Source: Clostridiales bacterium (GTDB taxonomy: Bacteria > Bacillota > Clostridia > Lachnospirales > Lachnospiraceae). Taken from it: a DNA stretch of 64,000 nt. Where the stretch lies: NCBI GenBank assembly GCA_020860715.1, contig JAJBTU010000007.1, positions 1-64,000 on the forward strand, written 5' to 3'. Shown in pieces: positions 36,419 to 46,337 of the stretch (positions within the stretch are counted from its first letter, which is position 1; every line of letters begins with the position of its first letter). The translations under genes and the position numbers were made by a program. The notes below the pieces were generated by a model. The model ran no database searches. It worked only from the letters and a program-made list of their open reading frames with translations, and was not told the origin of the DNA.

Positions 36419-37567
36419 ATGGATCGCAATGAAATTCTCAAAATCTATGGCACCGACTACAGGGAAATGACGCTTGAACTTCTGAAGCGGGCGGCTCTGT
36501 GCGAGATGCTTCCAGAGGATAAGGAGAGCCGGATCGGCATCAAACCCAATCTGGTGTCGGCCTCGGAAGCCTCCTGCGGTGCGACCACGCATCCGGAGAT
36601 CATTGCCGGAATCATCGAATATCTGCAGCAGCATGGCTACCGCAATCTTGTGATCGCGGAAAGCTCCTGGGTGGGCGCCAGGACTTCCGAAGCGGTACAG
36701 GTGTGCGGCTATGACCGCCTGGTGCAGAAATACGGGGTGGAATTCCTTGATGCGCAGAAGGACCGTTCCTTTGAGAAGGACTGCGCCGGGATGAAGCTGA
36801 ACCTCTGTGAATGCGTCAAAGGGTTTGATTATCTGATCAATGTTCCGGTGCTGAAGGGGCACTGCCAGACAAAGATCACCTGCGCGCTTAAGAATATGAA
36901 AGGCCTGATCCCGAACAAAGAGAAGCGCCGTTTTCACTCGATGGGACTTCATAAGCCGATCGCGCATCTGAACGCGGGGATTCACCAGGACTTTATCGTG
37001 GTCGACCACATCTGCGGCGATCTCGATTTTGAGGACGGCGGGAATCCGGTTGTCCGCAACTGCATTATGGCCGCCGCGGATCCGGTTCTGGTCGACGCGT
37101 ACGTCTGTCAGCTTCTGCATTACACGGTCGATGAGGTTCCGTACGTGCGCATGGCGGAAGCGCTCGGCATTGGCTGCGCGGACCTTTCGAAAGCGCGGAT
37201 CACGACCTGCGGTACCCGGCCGGAGATGGAGGAACTTCCCAGAGAGCATAAGATTGTTGAGCTGCAGGATGCAGTGAGCGAGGTCGATTCCTGCAGCGCC
37301 TGCTATGGCTATCTGATCCCGGCGCTGGAAATGCTTCGTCAGGATGGACTGCTGGATAAGCTGGATGAGAAAATCTGCATCGGGCAGGGATATCAGGGTA
37401 AGACCGGCAGGCTTGGCGTCGGAAGATGCACCGCTGGATTTACATACAGCGCTAAGGGCTGCCCTCCGACGGAGAATCAGATTTATGAGTTTTTGAAGGA
37501 ATATCTTTGTTCACAACATCTGGTAGAATCCGAAATTTCTCCGGCGAAATCTGGTAAAAAGTCCTGA
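36419..37567 (+). CDS. DUF362 domain protein
   Basis: A 382-residue cytosolic protein. The DUF362 core includes IGIKPNLVSASEASCGATTHPEII, VPVLKGHCQTKITCALKNMKGLIPNKEK and DHICGDLDFEDGGNPV. The C-terminal part has several cysteines (DSCSACYGYL, GVGRCTAGFTYSAKGCPP) that could bind a metal or cluster but do not form a classical CxxCxxCxxxC ferredoxin motif. Family function is unresolved. AAAGGA lies about 10 nt upstream. The last ~20 residues are Ser/Lys-rich and look unstructured. Confidence 0.85.
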   Translation: MDRNEILKIYGTDYREMTLELLKRAALCEMLPEDKESRIGIKPNLVSASEASCGATTHPEIIAGIIEYLQQHGYRNLVIAESSWVGARTSEAVQVCGYDRLVQKYGVEFLDAQKDRSFEKDCAGMKLNLCECVKGFDYLINVPVLKGHCQTKITCALKNMKGLIPNKEKRRFHSMGLHKPIAHLNAGIHQDFIVVDHICGDLDFEDGGNPVVRNCIMAAADPVLVDAYVCQLLHYTVDEVPYVRMAEALGIGCADLSKARITTCGTRPEMEELPREHKIVELQDAVSEVDSCSACYGYLIPALEMLRQDGLLDKLDEKICIGQGYQGKTGRLGVGRCTAGFTYSAKGCPPTENQIYEFLKEYLCSQHLVESEISPAKSGKKS

Positions 37568-37606
37568 AAACGGCCATTTTCGGGGCTTTTGCATGGAAAA
37601 ACGCGA

Positions 37607-37635
37607 TTGATTTTAAGAAAAAGATTGAGTATAAT
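37607..37635 (+). promoter_or_regulatory. Promoter before the xerD relic
   Basis: TTGATT (37607-37612), 17-nt spacer, TATAAT (37630-37635). It is intact although the gene it serves is decayed. Confidence 0.6.
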
Positions 37636-37641
37636 CGTTTC

Positions 37642-37817
37642 ATCCGCTGATTTTTACAATTCCTTTTGGGCCTTACGGGGGTAGGCCGGGATTGCTTTTC
37701 GTAACAGTTTCCTATCTGTATGGTTACGTTTTCTCTACAATTCGGAATGGGGTATCCGGTGATTGAGTTTTGATACGCGGACAGGGGAGAATTTATCGAA
37801 GGTTGAGGAACTGATAA
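37642..37817 (+). promoter_or_regulatory. Hairpin-rich 175-nt leader before the xerD relic
   Basis: The leader contains a stem GGCC(T)TAC/GTAGGCC near 37669-37688, a stem CGTAAC/GTTACG near 37700-37728 and a short CGGA/TCCG pair near 37744-37759. It fits no riboswitch class I recognise; it may simply be a folded untranslated region. Confidence 0.3.
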
Positions 37818-38600
37818 ATGAGCCTGGAACTGCCATTATTTATTGATTATTTAAAGGAGCAGAAGAACGCGTCGGACAACACCGTTGATTCCTATCAAAG
37901 AGATTTGCGCAGGCTGGAGACATACCTGATCGATCATGGAATTCATGAAGTCGGGAATGTGACGGCCACGAATCTGAATTCCTACATATTATATCTTGAA
38001 AGACAGGGGCTTTCGACCGCTACCGTATCGCGGAACGTAGCCTCTATGAAAGCATTCTTTCATTATATCTGCCGAAAGAACGAGATTGCGGACGATCCGA
38101 CGGAGACGATCAAGGCTCCGCATATTGAGAAAAAGCTGCCCGGCACCTTAAATGAGGACGAGGTCGCACGTCTTCTTAAAGCACCTTCCGGGGATACGCC
38201 GAAGGAGCTGAGGGATCGGGCGATGCTTGAGCTTCTGTATGCGACCGGTCTGCATGTGTCGGAGCTGATTTCTCTTTCCGTGGATGCGCTTCACCTGAAC
38301 CTGAATTACGTGATCTGTACCGAAGGCGGAAAAGAGCGGGTGCTTCCGTTTGGGGATAACGCGAAGCGTGCGCTTTGCCGCTATCTGAAAAACGGGCGGA
38401 ATGTCCTGCTGAAAGGCAACAGCAGTGACTGCCTGTTTGTGAACTGTTCCGGGCATCCGATGAGCCGCCAGGGTTTCTGGAAGCTGGTCAAATCCTATGC
38501 TTCCAGGGCCGGGATTTCTTCGGATATCACGCCTCAGACACTCCGTCACTCTTTTGCGGCGCATCCGCTGCAAAACGGAGCGCCGCGCCAGATTTCCTAA
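37818..38600 (+). pseudogene. xerD: Truncated, catalytically dead XerD-type tyrosine recombinase
   Basis: 260 codons against ~295-300 for XerC/D. The N-terminal SAM-like domain (FIDYLKEQKNASDNTVDSYQRDL) and most of the catalytic domain are clear, but the first catalytic Arg is His146 (ATGLHVSEL for the usual ATGLRVSEL, a CGT-to-CAT type change) and the box II His is Gln240 (TPQTLRHSF for TPHTLRHSF). The frame stops at GAPRQIS, removing the second His and the nucleophilic Tyr. The missing ~35 codons are replaced directly by the end of the convergent cotJC gene, so a deletion joined the two. DNA cleavage is impossible; a working Xer protein must be encoded elsewhere. Confidence 0.85.
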
Positions 38601-38605
38601 GGGAA

Positions 38606-39232
38606 CTACTGTTTATCCGGTGCAAAGCACGCGGTCGGCGCGTCGTAGCCCGGATTGAACGCGTAAAAGTTTTTCGCATCCAGCTGATCCTGCACACTGC
38701 GAAGCGCTTCGCCAAAGCGCTGGTAGTGCACAACCTCACGAGCTCTGAGGAAGCGGATCGCATCGGTCACATCCGGATCCTTGCAGAGCCGGAGAATATT
38801 GTCATAGGTGGTGCGGGCTTTCATCTCAGCCGCGAGATCTTCGTTCAGATCGGTGATCGGATCTCCGGTGGACTGAAACATATCCGCGCAAAACGGTGCG
38901 CCGCCCGCCGCCTGCGGCCAGATGCCGATCGTGTGATCTGCGTAGTACGGCGCGAATCCGCACTTCTCGATCTCTTCGGGCGATAGGCCGCGCGTCAGCT
39001 GATGGATGATGGTCGCCACGATCTCCAGATGAGCGAGTTCCTCCGTGCCGACATCCGTGAGCACGGCGGAGACTGTACCGTTCGGAGACGTATAGCGCTG
39101 TGAGAGATAGCGCATGGAAGCACCCATCTCGCCGTCGGGTCCTCCGTACTGACTTAAGATTACCTGCGCTAGCTTCGCGTTCGGCGTTTTTATTTTTACC
39201 GGATATTCCAGTCGTTTTTCATAATACCACAT
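38606..39232 (-). CDS. cotJC: Spore coat protein CotJC (manganese-catalase fold)
   Basis: A 208-residue ferritin-like protein of the Mn-catalase family. MWYYEKRLEYPVKI, LAQVILSQYGGPDGEMGASMRYLSQRY and GTEELAHLEIVATIIHQL carry the metal-ligand Glu/His residues, with AAEMKARTTYDNIL and REVVHYQRFGEAL supplying the second half. In Bacillus the cotJ operon is expressed in the mother cell and its products enter the spore coat. The ATG follows the cotJB stop directly (TAAATG), and the ribosome site AAGGAGG lies within cotJB. Confidence 0.93.
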   Translation of the reverse strand: MWYYEKRLEYPVKIKTPNAKLAQVILSQYGGPDGEMGASMRYLSQRYTSPNGTVSAVLTDVGTEELAHLEIVATIIHQLTRGLSPEEIEKCGFAPYYADHTIGIWPQAAGGAPFCADMFQSTGDPITDLNEDLAAEMKARTTYDNILRLCKDPDVTDAIRFLRAREVVHYQRFGEALRSVQDQLDAKNFYAFNPGYDAPTACFAPDKQ

Positions 39233-39751
39233 TTAGCAGTCGCCTCCTTCCCATGGCCAGGGTTCCGTCACCCATTTTACACTTTCCATATTGTTCCCGC
39301 AGCTTTGCCCATACTGCAGAGGCCCGTATTTTTCTTCATAAATGTCTGCCGCACGCTTACGCGCTTCGCTGTATTTTCCGAAATACTCCATCGCGCACGC
39401 ATCCTCCGGATGGGTGTCCAGATACAGCATCAGATCATAGGCGCAGAAGCTGACCTCATCGATATAGGTGAGGAGCTGCATCCGACTGCCGGCCGGGATT
39501 TTTGGAATATATCCCGGTTCGTCAGGCAAATCGGGGCCGCAGGCGCAGCTTTCGGTGCTCCTGGACGCCGTACATTCGCATTCCATATCCTGTCTGTAAC
39601 CGTCCGCCATGCCGCGGCCATCCTGCGTTCTGCGGCCCTGCGGGGCACCTGAGCGCATACCGCGCCCGTCCTGCGTCATCCGGCCCTGCGGAACATTGCC
39701 CCGCATGCCTCTGCCGTTCCCATACATGGTTCCTTCTCTGTTCAACGACAT
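39233..39751 (-). CDS. cotJB: Spore coat protein CotJB with repeat-expanded N-terminus
   Basis: 172 residues. The C-terminal ~85 residues are CotJB: LLTYIDEVSFCAYDLMLYLD, THPEDACAMEYFGKYSEARK and the ending WVTEPWPWEGGDC. The first ~80 residues are an additional Gly/Arg/Gln/Met-rich region with two ~16-residue tandem units (RGMRGNVPQGRMTQDG, then RGMRSGAPQGRRTQDG), followed by a Cys-rich patch. ATG 39751 is preceded by AAAGGAGG; spacing is short. It overlaps the end of cotJA by 10 nt, so translation is coupled. Confidence 0.88.
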   Translation of the reverse strand: MSLNREGTMYGNGRGMRGNVPQGRMTQDGRGMRSGAPQGRRTQDGRGMADGYRQDMECECTASRSTESCACGPDLPDEPGYIPKIPAGSRMQLLTYIDEVSFCAYDLMLYLDTHPEDACAMEYFGKYSEARKRAADIYEEKYGPLQYGQSCGNNMESVKWVTEPWPWEGGDC

Positions 39752-39966
39752 GTTCCTCCTTTCCCGCAGAACGGTTTGCAAAGATCCTGAAACACGGTTC
39801 CGACCTTAAGCGCCCTGCATGGATCGTAAGGCGTTTCCCACTGCTGATATGGCACATAGCACATCGCCAGCGGCGCATCCGCTTCTGTCAAATGATGATA
39901 AATGTTGTCTGTCCGGAGGTTTTTCGTCTCCCGGCAGCCACAGCCCGGATTTTTCATGTCTGACAT
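39742..39966 (-). CDS. cotJA: Spore coat associated protein CotJA
   Basis: 74 residues. The core APLAMCYVPYQQWETPYDPCRALKVGTVFQDLCKPF is the CotJA signature; the N-terminus adds a Cys-containing GCGCRETKN stretch. AAAGGAG lies 5 nt upstream of the ATG at 39966. First gene of cotJA-cotJB-cotJC. Upstream, ACATTTT and CATATTCT at ~14-nt spacing vaguely resemble a sigma-E promoter, as expected for mother-cell expression, but this is weak evidence. Confidence 0.9.
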   Translation of the reverse strand: MSDMKNPGCGCRETKNLRTDNIYHHLTEADAPLAMCYVPYQQWETPYDPCRALKVGTVFQDLCKPFCGKGGTCR

Positions 39967-40203
39967 AATGTCTCCTTTCTGAAAACAGGGTAACTGTTTC
40001 TCTATAGAATATGAGGTTGCCCTCTAAAATGTTTTTGTCCAAATACAGGGATTTAATTCTGTTAAACTACTGGAAAATGCGCAGCGGATATGTTATGATA
40101 CCGTGGTTGAAGGGTTGTGATCCAGGCAGGAACGCTGCCAGATAATGACCCTGGGAGAAAACACACAGGAAACAGCCGTTCAAATGAAATTGAGGGGATG
40201 CAA

Positions 40204-41409
40204 ATGGCGGTAAGATCAAACAGCTTACGGCCCGTTCAAAAGAAAAAATCCGCCGGCAAAAAGAAAAAGGGGCTTTTAGCAGGCAGGACATCAGCTGTGG
40301 AACGGGATTATTTTGACTACAATCTGCTTGCGGTCGTGATACTGCTGACCTGCTTTGGACTGATCATGCTGTACAGTTCCAGCGCCTATGAGGCCATTGT
40401 GGAAAACAATGATGACATGGTTTACTTCCGCAAGCAGGCGATTATCAGTGCGGTGGCGCTGGTGTGCGCTCTGATCGGGTCGCAGATCGATTATCACAGG
40501 CTCGCGGAGTTCTCGTTTCCGATTTACGGGATTTCCACGATCCTTCTGATCATCACAAAGTATGTCGGCCGGGAGGTAAACGGCGCGAGGCGCTGGCTGG
40601 GGACAAACTCATTTTCTTTTCAGCCGGCTGAGCTGGCAAAGATCGCGGTCATTCTGCTTTTGCCCACGCTGATCGTGAAGATGGGCTATAAGATGAAAGG
40701 CCTTAAGCCGGTGCTCATTGTCGGCTTTTTTGGTTTTGTCTCCGCTTTCTGCACGTATTATTTTACGGATAACTTAAGTACGGCTATCATTATTCTGGGC
40801 ATCACCGTGGTACTGCTGTTTATCGCGCATCCGAAGACGGCTCCGTTCGTGGTGGTGGGAGTTGTCGGCGTAGTTCTCATTGTGGCCCTGGTCGCCTGGA
40901 TTATCACAAGCGACGTCAACGGCGGTTTCCGTATCGCTCGTATTCAGGTGTGGCTGCATCCGGAGGACTATTCCAGTTCCGGCGGCTATCAGATCCTGCA
41001 GGCACTTTACGCGATCGGCAACGGCGGCTTTTTCGGCAAGGGACTGGGAAACAGCACTCAGAAACTCGGTTCGCTTCCGGAAGCGCAGAATGATATGATT
41101 TTTTCCATTATCTGTGAGGAACTTGGCATCTTTGGCGCGATGCTGGTCATGCTGCTGTTTGTGTTTTTGCTGTATCGGCTGTTTTTTATCGCACAGAATG
41201 CGCCGGATCTGCTGGGCTCTCTGATCGTGAGCGGGATTTTTGTTCACATCGCGCTGCAGGTCGTTCTGAATATTGCGGTAGTCACGAATCTGATCCCGAC
41301 GACGGGCATTACGCTTCCGTTTATCAGCTACGGCGGTACTTCCATCCTGTTTCTGATGGCGGAGATGGGGCTTGCGCTGGGCGTATCGCGGCAGATTCGG
41401 ATTAAGTAA
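40204..41409 (+). CDS. ftsW: FtsW-type SEDS peptidoglycan glycosyltransferase
   Basis: A 401-residue polytopic membrane protein that polymerises lipid II at the septum with a partner PBP. A basic N-terminal tail ([11 protein letters not shown]) precedes ~10 helices. Signatures: [18 protein letters not shown], the extracytoplasmic PEAQNDMIF with the catalytic-type Asp, and [17 protein letters not shown] near the C-terminus. ATG 40204 is chosen because GAGGGG (40192-40197) lies 6 nt upstream; ATG 40198 abuts it. RodA is the alternative, but the motif set and size fit FtsW. gltX follows 19 nt later. Confidence 0.85.
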   Translation: MAVRSNSLRPVQKKKSAGKKKKGLLAGRTSAVERDYFDYNLLAVVILLTCFGLIMLYSSSAYEAIVENNDDMVYFRKQAIISAVALVCALIGSQIDYHRLAEFSFPIYGISTILLIITKYVGREVNGARRWLGTNSFSFQPAELAKIAVILLLPTLIVKMGYKMKGLKPVLIVGFFGFVSAFCTYYFTDNLSTAIIILGITVVLLFIAHPKTAPFVVVGVVGVVLIVALVAWIITSDVNGGFRIARIQVWLHPEDYSSSGGYQILQALYAIGNGGFFGKGLGNSTQKLGSLPEAQNDMIFSIICEELGIFGAMLVMLLFVFLLYRLFFIAQNAPDLLGSLIVSGIFVHIALQVVLNIAVVTNLIPTTGITLPFISYGGTSILFLMAEMGLALGVSRQIRIK

Positions 41410-41428
41410 CCAAAAAGAGGAGAATTGT

Positions 41429-42886
41429 ATGGAACAGGTAAAAACAAGATTTGCACCGAGCCCGACCGGCCGGATGCATGTGGGAAATCTTCGAACCGCT
41501 CTTTATGCGTATCTGATTGCGAAGCATGCGGGCGGCACGTTTATGCTGCGTATTGAGGATACGGATCAGGAACGCTACGTAGAGGGCGCTGTAGATATTA
41601 TTTACCGGACGCTGGAAAAGACCGGCCTGAAGCATGACGAGGGACCGGATAAGGACGGCGGCTGCGGCCCGTATGTGCAGAGTGAACGGCAGAAGGCCGG
41701 CATCTATATGAAATACGCGAAAGAACTGGTGGAAAAGGGCGAGGCTTATTACTGCTTCTGCACCAAAGAGCGCCTGGATTCCCTGAAGCAGGAGGTAGCC
41801 GGAAAAGAGATTTCTGTCTACGACAAGCACTGTCTCCATCTTACGAAGGAGGAAGTGGAGGAAAAACTCGCTTCCGGTATTCCGTGGGTCATCCGTCAGA
41901 ATGTGCCCAGGGAAGGCACGACGAAGTTCGAGGATGAGATTTACGGCACGATCGAGGTGCCGAATGAAGAGCTTGACGATATGATCCTGATCAAATCGGA
42001 CGGCTTCCCTACCTACAATTTTGCGAATGTGGTGGATGATCATCTGATGGGGATCACGCATGTGGTGCGCGGCAACGAGTATCTCTCCTCCGCTCCGAAG
42101 TACAACCGTCTCTACGAGGCATTTGGCTGGGAAGTGCCGGTGTACGTGCACTGCCCGCTGATCACGGATGCGGAGCACAAAAAGCTGAGCAAACGTTCCG
42201 GACATTCCTCCTTTGAAGATCTGCTGGATCAGGGCTTCCTCTCTGAGGCGATCATCAATTATGTGGCGCTGCTTGGCTGGTGCCCGGAGGACAACCGCGA
42301 GATTTTCTCCCTGCCTGAACTGGTGGAGGCGTTCGACTATCGTCATATGAGCAAATCCCCCGCCGTATTTGACATGCAGAAGCTGCGCTGGATGAACGGG
42401 GAATACTTAAAGGCGATGGACGACGAGACGTTTTACCGGGCGGCGCTGCCGTATCTGGAGAAATCCCTGACAAAGGGTCAGGATCTGCGCAGGATCGCAT
42501 CAATGGTCAGGACCCGCATCGAGGTTTTTCCGGACATCGCAGATATGGTGGATTTTTTTGAGACGATGCCGGAATATGACGTCTCGCTCTACGCCAATAA
42601 AAAGTCCAAATCTACGGAGAACACAAGCCTTGAGGTGCTTAAAGATCTGCTTCCGCAGCTGGAAGCGCAGGAGGATTTCACGAACGATGCGCTGTTTGCG
42701 CTTTTGAAGGCTTATGTGGATGAAAAGGGCTGCAAGGTGAATTTTGTCATGTGGCCGGTGCGCATCGCCGTCTCCGGGAAGGCCATGACGCCTGCCGGTG
42801 CGACGGAAATCATGGATGTGCTGGGAAAAGAAGAATCTCTTATGAGGATCCGGGCGGCTGTTGCGAAACTGGAAGCTGCTCAGTAA
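41429..42886 (+). CDS. gltX: Glutamyl-tRNA synthetase
   Basis: 485 residues, class I synthetase. The HIGH-type motif is in [21 protein letters not shown], the KMSKS equivalent is KKLSKRSGH, and a GluRS zinc-like region (CFCTKERL) is seen near 110. GAGGAG lies 6 nt upstream of ATG 41429. In bacteria without GlnRS the enzyme is non-discriminating and feeds Glu-tRNA-Gln to GatCAB, but that cannot be decided here. Confidence 0.95.
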   Translation: MEQVKTRFAPSPTGRMHVGNLRTALYAYLIAKHAGGTFMLRIEDTDQERYVEGAVDIIYRTLEKTGLKHDEGPDKDGGCGPYVQSERQKAGIYMKYAKELVEKGEAYYCFCTKERLDSLKQEVAGKEISVYDKHCLHLTKEEVEEKLASGIPWVIRQNVPREGTTKFEDEIYGTIEVPNEELDDMILIKSDGFPTYNFANVVDDHLMGITHVVRGNEYLSSAPKYNRLYEAFGWEVPVYVHCPLITDAEHKKLSKRSGHSSFEDLLDQGFLSEAIINYVALLGWCPEDNREIFSLPELVEAFDYRHMSKSPAVFDMQKLRWMNGEYLKAMDDETFYRAALPYLEKSLTKGQDLRRIASMVRTRIEVFPDIADMVDFFETMPEYDVSLYANKKSKSTENTSLEVLKDLLPQLEAQEDFTNDALFALLKAYVDEKGCKVNFVMWPVRIAVSGKAMTPAGATEIMDVLGKEESLMRIRAAVAKLEAAQ

Positions 42887-42961
42887 CTGCATTGTGATCT
42901 GCTGTTTCCTTTTTATGCAGCGGTGCATCCGCATGGTTATTCGTTTCAATTTGGGAGAAGC

Positions 42962-44878
42962 ATGGGATTCAGTAAAGCTCAGGACAGGGCAATCGCCCAC
43001 AGGGACGGTCCGGCCATGGTACTGGCCGGGCCGGGTTCCGGTAAAACCCTTGTTATTACACAGAGGACCAGATATCTGATCGAGGAATATGGGATAAACC
43101 CGCGGGAGATTCTGGTCATTACGTTTACAAAAGCCGCCGCGCAGGAAATGCAGGCCCGCTTTTCGGCAGTCTGTCCGAAAGGGGGAGTGACCTTTGGTAC
43201 ATTTCACGCGGTGTTTTTTGGTATCCTGAAAAATGCGTATCATTTTACCTCTGCCAACATCATGAGCGAGGATGCAAAGACCAAAATGCTCCGGAGCCTG
43301 CTTCTTAAGTACGGCAGTGTCTCCGCACAGGGATATGGCGTCCGCGCAGACGCGGAGCAGGAGAGCGTCATGGAGCTTGCCGCGGAGATCAGTATGGTAA
43401 AAAACGAGCGGATCCCTCTGGAGCACTATTATTCCCGTTCCTGCCCGGAGGAGGTGTTCCGGCTGATCTGCCGGGACTATGAGCAGATGCATCGGCAGGA
43501 AGGGCTGCTGGATTTTGACGATATGCTCACCTGTACCTGGGAACTGCTGACGCAGAGGGCGGATATTCTGCATGCCTGGCAGGAACGCTGGCACTATATT
43601 CTGGTCGATGAGTTTCAGGACATCAATCTGCTGCAGTATGAGATCATTAAGCTGCTGGCCGCACCGCGGGACAATCTGTTTATTGTGGGAGACGATGATC
43701 AGTCCATCTATCGCTTCCGCGGCGCGAAGCCGGAGATCATGCTGAATTTTCCAAAGGATTACCCAAAAGCAGAAACGATCCTTCTTGATCAGAATTTCCG
43801 TTCCACGAAGGCGGTGGTGGAAGGCGCGTCGCGCGTGATCAGAAAGAATACGCATCGTTTTTCCAAGAACATCCGCCCTTTCCGGGAAGACGGGGTACCG
43901 ATCGAAATCAGAGAATTTCAGGATCAGGATCATGAGAGCCTGTATCTGGTGAAAACCATCCGGGAACGAATGGAAGCGGGCGTTCCGTACCGCGATTTCG
44001 CGATTCTTGTGCGCACCAACCAGGGAGCCGGCCCGTTTGCTGAGCGCTTTCTGGAATTTGATATCCCGTTTGTGATGCGTGAATCCATGCCGGGCGTTTA
44101 TGACCACTGGATTGCGAAGGATATCTTCGCCTACCTTCATCTTGCATATGAAGGACCGGACCGCACGGAGTTTCTGCAGATCATGAACCGCCCGAAAAGG
44201 TATATCAGCAGAGACGCGGTGGCGGCTGCTTCCCGGCATATCTCTCTGCCGCCGGACGTTTCACGCCCGGATTTTGCTTCTGCTCAAAGGGACGCCTATC
44301 AGATCTCTTTTGATGCGCTCAAGGCCTTTTATCAGGATAAAGACTGGATGCAGGACCGGCTGATCCGGCTTGAGGCGGATTTAAAGCTGCTGCCTTCCCT
44401 GAAACCGTTTGCGGCGATCAATTACATCCGTTATGGGATGCAGTACGGGGAATTTCTGCGGGAGTATGCGGCGGCAAGACGGATAAAGCCGGAAGAACTG
44501 ATGGATGTGCTGGATGAACTGCAGCAGAGCGCGAAGCCCTATTCAACTCTGACAGAATGGTATACTCATATCGAAGAATACCGGGCGGCTCTGGAGGAGA
44601 ACCGGAAAAATACAAAACAAAAAGACGCGGAAGCGGTCACCATCGCCACGTTCCACGCCTCTAAGGGGCTGGAATACCCGGAAGTCTTTCTTCCGGATAT
44701 CAATGAAGGCATTCTCCCTCATCACCGCGCCGCGCTGGAGGCGGATCTGGAGGAAGAACGCCGTCTGCTTTATGTCGGAATGACACGTGCAAAAGACAGG
44801 CTTCACCTGTTTTACATAAAAGAGCGCTACGGCAAGGTCATGGAGCCGTCCGGATTTCTGGATGATCTTTTGCCGTAA
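42962..44878 (+). CDS. UvrD/PcrA-type superfamily 1 DNA helicase
   Basis: 638 residues, shorter than classical PcrA/UvrD (~720). All SF1A motifs are visible: I (LAGPGSGKT), Ia (TFTKAAAQEM), II (ILVDEFQDIN), III (GDDDQSIYRFRGA), IV (LDQNFRST), V (FHASKGLEYPEVFLP) and VI (RRLLYVGMTRAKDRLHL). The C-terminal Tudor-like domain of PcrA is absent and the 2B region is compact. Acts as a 3'-5' ATP-dependent helicase in repair or recombination. ATG 42962 follows GGGAG; the gap to gltX is about 75 nt. It converges with the DUF1292 gene, 4 nt apart, with no terminator between. Confidence 0.9.
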   Translation: MGFSKAQDRAIAHRDGPAMVLAGPGSGKTLVITQRTRYLIEEYGINPREILVITFTKAAAQEMQARFSAVCPKGGVTFGTFHAVFFGILKNAYHFTSANIMSEDAKTKMLRSLLLKYGSVSAQGYGVRADAEQESVMELAAEISMVKNERIPLEHYYSRSCPEEVFRLICRDYEQMHRQEGLLDFDDMLTCTWELLTQRADILHAWQERWHYILVDEFQDINLLQYEIIKLLAAPRDNLFIVGDDDQSIYRFRGAKPEIMLNFPKDYPKAETILLDQNFRSTKAVVEGASRVIRKNTHRFSKNIRPFREDGVPIEIREFQDQDHESLYLVKTIRERMEAGVPYRDFAILVRTNQGAGPFAERFLEFDIPFVMRESMPGVYDHWIAKDIFAYLHLAYEGPDRTEFLQIMNRPKRYISRDAVAAASRHISLPPDVSRPDFASAQRDAYQISFDALKAFYQDKDWMQDRLIRLEADLKLLPSLKPFAAINYIRYGMQYGEFLREYAAARRIKPEELMDVLDELQQSAKPYSTLTEWYTHIEEYRAALEENRKNTKQKDAEAVTIATFHASKGLEYPEVFLPDINEGILPHHRAALEADLEEERRLLYVGMTRAKDRLHLFYIKERYGKVMEPSGFLDDLLP

Positions 44879-44882
44879 CTGT

Positions 44883-45230
44883 CTACTGAATATCCTCCTC
44901 GGATACGAGCTCATCGTATTCCAGGCTGTCCAGCCACTCATCGAAACCGTCGGACGCCGCTTCGTACTCTTCGTCACTGTCGATATTTTCCAGTACGGGC
45001 GTGCCGTTCTCCTCATGGTAGCGGTAAATATATACCTCTCCGTCGGTGTTGATGCCCTGATCGTTCAAAGGCAGAAGCGCAATATAGTCCTTCCCGGCGG
45101 CCGCGTATGTCGTCAGCACCTGACATTCAATCACTTCGTCGTTGTCCAGCGTCAGCGTGATCGTAGCGCCGCCGTCGCAGTCCTCTGCACATCCGTCGCA
45201 GTTTCCGCTGCAGTTTTCAAAATCACTCAT
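44883..45230 (-). CDS. DUF1292 family protein with Cys-rich N-terminus
   Basis: A 115-residue acidic protein. Residues 5-20 carry four cysteines (NCSGNCDGCAEDC) that could bind metal. The rest, from ITLTLDNDEVIECQVLTTY through IALLPLNDQ to GEVYIYRYHEE, is the DUF1292 fold, with an acidic C-terminus (DSLEYDELVSEEDIQ). Function unknown for the family. Start 45230 is chosen for AAAGGA upstream. Confidence 0.82.
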   Translation of the reverse strand: MSDFENCSGNCDGCAEDCDGGATITLTLDNDEVIECQVLTTYAAAGKDYIALLPLNDQGINTDGEVYIYRYHEENGTPVLENIDSDEEYEAASDGFDEWLDSLEYDELVSEEDIQ

Positions 45231-45300
45231 GTTGAATTCCTTTCCTGATTCCTGATGGGTATGGTTTCGCAGCCATCTTTTTTTGTCTGCTGCCATGCCC

Positions 45301-45329
45301 ACTTTAACAGAAACCAGTGCAAATAGCAA
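45301..45329 (-). promoter_or_regulatory. Promoter of the DUF1292 gene
   Basis: On the minus strand TTGCTA (45329-45324), 17 nt, TAAAGT (45306-45301). Confidence 0.45.
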
Positions 45330-45418
45330 GCGCAGATTTAAAAACCGCTAAAACTGTATCAAATCGCAGAATATCGCTTATTTTTCAGAAAATTCCCGAT
45401 GAAATACGAAATTTCAAC

Positions 45419-45447
45419 TTGTTTTATAGAAGTAGCCATGTTAAGAT
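45419..45447 (+). promoter_or_regulatory. Promoter of the exonuclease III gene
   Basis: TTGTTT (45419-45424), 17 nt, TAAGAT (45442-45447), 25 nt before the start codon. Confidence 0.45.
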
Positions 45448-45472
45448 AAACAAAAACAGGAGATATATACTT

Positions 45473-46231
45473 ATGAAGCTGATTTCCTGGAATGTGAACG
45501 GCCTGCGGGCCTGTGTACAGAAAGGGTTTACGGAGTATTTTGAGGAAGCGGACGCGGATTTTTTCTGTCTGCAGGAGACAAAGCTGCAGGAAGGGCAGAT
45601 TGATCTGTCCCTGCGCCCGTACCAGTACTGGAATTATGCGGAGAAAAAGGGGTATTCCGGAACGGCGGTTTTTGCGAAAAAAGAACCGCTTTCTGTCTCT
45701 TACGGAATTGGCATAAAGGAGCATGACCAGGAAGGACGCGTGATCACGCTTGAGTATGATGCATTTTATCTGGTGACAGTCTATACGCCCAATTCAAAAG
45801 ACGGACTAGCCCGGCTTCCCTACCGGATGGAATGGGAGGACGCATTCCTTGCTTATCTGAAGGGCCTGGAGAAGAAAAAACCGGTCATTTTCTGTGGGGA
45901 TCTGAATGTTGCGCACGAGGAGATCGATCTGAAAAATCCGAAGACAAATCATAAAAACGCCGGCTTTACAGATGAGGAGCGCGGTAAATTTTCGGCTCTG
46001 CTCGATGCCGGCTTCACGGATACCTATCGCTATTTTTATCCGGAGCAGGAGGGGATTTACAGCTGGTGGTCCTATCGTTTTCATGCAAGAGAGAAGAACG
46101 CGGGGTGGCGGATCGACTATTTCTGTGTATCGGACTGCCTCAGGGACAGGCTTTTGGACGCGGCGATCCACACGGAGGTCTTCGGGTCTGACCACTGCCC
46201 GGTAGAGCTGAGGATTGACCTGCAGCCCTGA
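45473..46231 (+). CDS. xth: Exodeoxyribonuclease III / AP endonuclease
   Basis: 252 residues. Mg-dependent 3'-5' exonuclease and abasic-site endonuclease of base excision repair. Motifs: [23 protein letters not shown] (catalytic Glu), [22 protein letters not shown] (Asp/Asn), RIDYFCVS and the terminal GSDHCPVEL (catalytic Asp-His). AGGAGA lies 9 nt upstream of ATG 45473. Confidence 0.95.
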   Translation: MKLISWNVNGLRACVQKGFTEYFEEADADFFCLQETKLQEGQIDLSLRPYQYWNYAEKKGYSGTAVFAKKEPLSVSYGIGIKEHDQEGRVITLEYDAFYLVTVYTPNSKDGLARLPYRMEWEDAFLAYLKGLEKKKPVIFCGDLNVAHEEIDLKNPKTNHKNAGFTDEERGKFSALLDAGFTDTYRYFYPEQEGIYSWWSYRFHAREKNAGWRIDYFCVSDCLRDRLLDAAIHTEVFGSDHCPVELRIDLQP

Positions 46232-46337
46232 TTTTTGTCAAAGCACGGGAGAAGGAAAGAGCGGCAGGGAGTATGTATCATCACAGGAGATAAGATTAGC
46301 ACGGATAGAACGAGCCGAACAGAATGGAGGAACTTTG

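Noticed and set aside
42500-44239. A 579-codon minus-strand open frame opposite gltX and the helicase
   Set aside because: It spans two well-supported genes and the gap between them, with no protein-family signal; it is a by-product of codon composition.
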